DNA of 41,716 nucleotides from UBA4742 sp002403895 (GTDB lineage: Bacteria; Actinomycetota; Acidimicrobiia; Acidimicrobiales; Acidimicrobilacustridaceae). The notes under the pieces are model-generated. The model saw only the letters and a program-made list of their open reading frames with translations. It searched no databases and had not been told where the DNA came from. The DNA lies in contig DAISGD010000030.1 in the NCBI GenBank assembly GCA_036823295.1, positions 1 to 41,716 on the forward strand, in the 5' to 3' direction. A program made the translations under genes and the position numbers. This document shows positions 41,068-41,716 of the stretch, piece by piece (the first letter of the stretch is position 1; each line of letters begins with the position of its first letter).

Positions 41068-41716
41068 CTTGCGGCGGGCGTCGACGAGTTCTACGCGGGC
41101 TCGACCCTTGGCCTTCGCCTCGTACATGGCCCGGTCCGCTTGCCGCACGAGCTCCTCGGCATCGGCATCGGGGGAGTCGGTCACGACCAGGCCGAGGCTG
41201 GCGCTGACCACCAGCTCGATGTCGCCGACCACGATTGGCTCGGCCATGGTCTCCACCATCCGGTTGGCCAGTGCCACGGCTTCCTCCGCGCTGCTGACGT
41301 CCTCGCACAGCACCAGGAACTCGTCGCCACCGAAGCGGGCCACCGTATCCCCGGTCCGCACTGCGGCCGACAACCGTCGGCCCAGGGTGACCAGCACCAG
41401 GTCGCCGGCTTCGTGCCCATAGGTGTCGTTCACGGGCTTGAACCGATCGAGGTCCACGAACATGATCGCCACCAGCTCGTCCACCCGGCTCATGCGAGCC
41501 AACGCCATGCGTAGCCGGTCGATGAACAGGGGACGGTTGGGCAGCGACGTGAGCAGATCGTGGAGCACCTGGTACTGCAGACGCTCGTTGGACATGGCCA
41601 GTGACCGTGCCAGTCGGGTGTTCTCCACGATCACGATGCCCTGGCGCACCAGGAGCAGGGCGATCAGGCCGGCGCCGATCCAGAACACCACGTTGTCGAC
41701 CATCAGCGGGTCGGTG
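41053..41716 (-). CDS. membrane GGDEF diguanylate cyclase, 5' end beyond window
   Basis: The C-terminal 220 residues of a membrane-bound cyclic-di-GMP synthase. The visible part starts in T-D-P-L-M-V-D-N and a hydrophobic helix (VVFWIGAGLIALLLVRQGIVIV), then a signalling helix and the GGDEF domain with HDLLTSLPNRPLF, VDLDRFKPVNDTYGHEAGD and the intact RFGGDEFLVLCE. The frame is still open at the window edge (41716) with no stop. An ATG at 41703 exists but would start inside what looks like a multi-helix sensor, so the gene most likely continues outside. It probably makes cyclic-di-GMP. Confidence 0.9.
   Translation of the reverse strand, partial: TDPLMVDNVVFWIGAGLIALLLVRQGIVIVENTRLARSLAMSNERLQYQVLHDLLTSLPNRPLFIDRLRMALARMSRVDELVAIMFVDLDRFKPVNDTYGHEAGDLVLVTLGRRLSAAVRTGDTVARFGGDEFLVLCEDVSSAEEAVALANRMVETMAEPIVVGDIELVVSASLGLVVTDSPDADAEELVRQADRAMYEAKAKGRARVELVDARRKSVVV

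Noticed and set aside
1..41716. CRISPR arrays, insertion sequences, prophage or integrase genes
   Set aside because: No regularly spaced repeats, transposase or integrase motifs, or flanking terminal repeats were seen. The two tRNA genes show no attachment-site duplicate.

Overview
The window is high-GC chromosomal DNA of an actinobacterium. The evidence is a small acyl-CoA carboxylase epsilon subunit, a DivIVA/Wag31-like protein, the order ffs - dnaX - ybaB/ebfC - recR, a LigC-type ligase with a LigD-PolDom-type primase-polymerase, and many TANNNT -10 boxes sitting 6-9 nt before a start codon (leaderless transcripts). The style fits an uncultured or little-studied lineage such as Acidimicrobiia, but no taxonomic marker here proves it. 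A run of exactly 100 N (19643-19742) marks a scaffold join in a draft assembly.

Layout. 1-5000: the first codons of a divergent gene, a PAS-PAS-GAF-GGDEF-EAL cyclic-di-GMP protein, a GH36 alpha-galactosidase, and a degraded SDR gene. 5000-10500: an ABC exporter, tRNA-Ser(CGA), tadA, a GAP-family membrane protein, a fumarylacetoacetase-family hydrolase, a TrhA/hemolysin III protein, tRNA-Ser(GGA). 10500-13750: SRP RNA and dnaX-ybaB-recR. 13800-19220: an acyl-CoA block (thiolase, DivIVA, crotonyl-CoA carboxylase/reductase, methylmalonyl-CoA epimerase, FMN 2-hydroxyacid oxidase). 19266-25506: a SanA/DUF218 protein broken by the gap, a sphingosine-1-phosphate-lyase-like PLP enzyme, an MFS transporter, a Tat-lipoprotein amidohydrolase, a degraded cation/proton antiporter, an ABM-like protein and a double-VOC protein. 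25579-31484: a four-gene minus-strand operon (beta-propeller surface protein, MoxR ATPase, DUF58 protein, transglutaminase-like membrane protein). 31625-36327: a propeller lipoprotein, a FEN-type 5' nuclease, tatA, a primase-polymerase, a small membrane protein and LigC. 36376-41716: a LOG-family protein, acyl-CoA carboxylase beta and epsilon subunits, a metallophosphoesterase, a CaiB/BaiF CoA-transferase and a membrane GGDEF protein running off the right edge.

How the genes work together. Thiolase, Ccr, epimerase and the carboxylase subunits supply several steps of an ethylmalonyl-CoA / propionyl-CoA route. The nuclease, primase-polymerase and LigC look like a gap-repair set without Ku. The MoxR-DUF58-transglutaminase-propeller operon looks like an envelope assembly system in which the transglutaminase-like member has lost all three catalytic residues.

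The least expected observations are that pseudo-transglutaminase, two gene remnants that both look like start-plus-C-terminus deletion scars, the clustered repair genes and the number of leaderless promoters.
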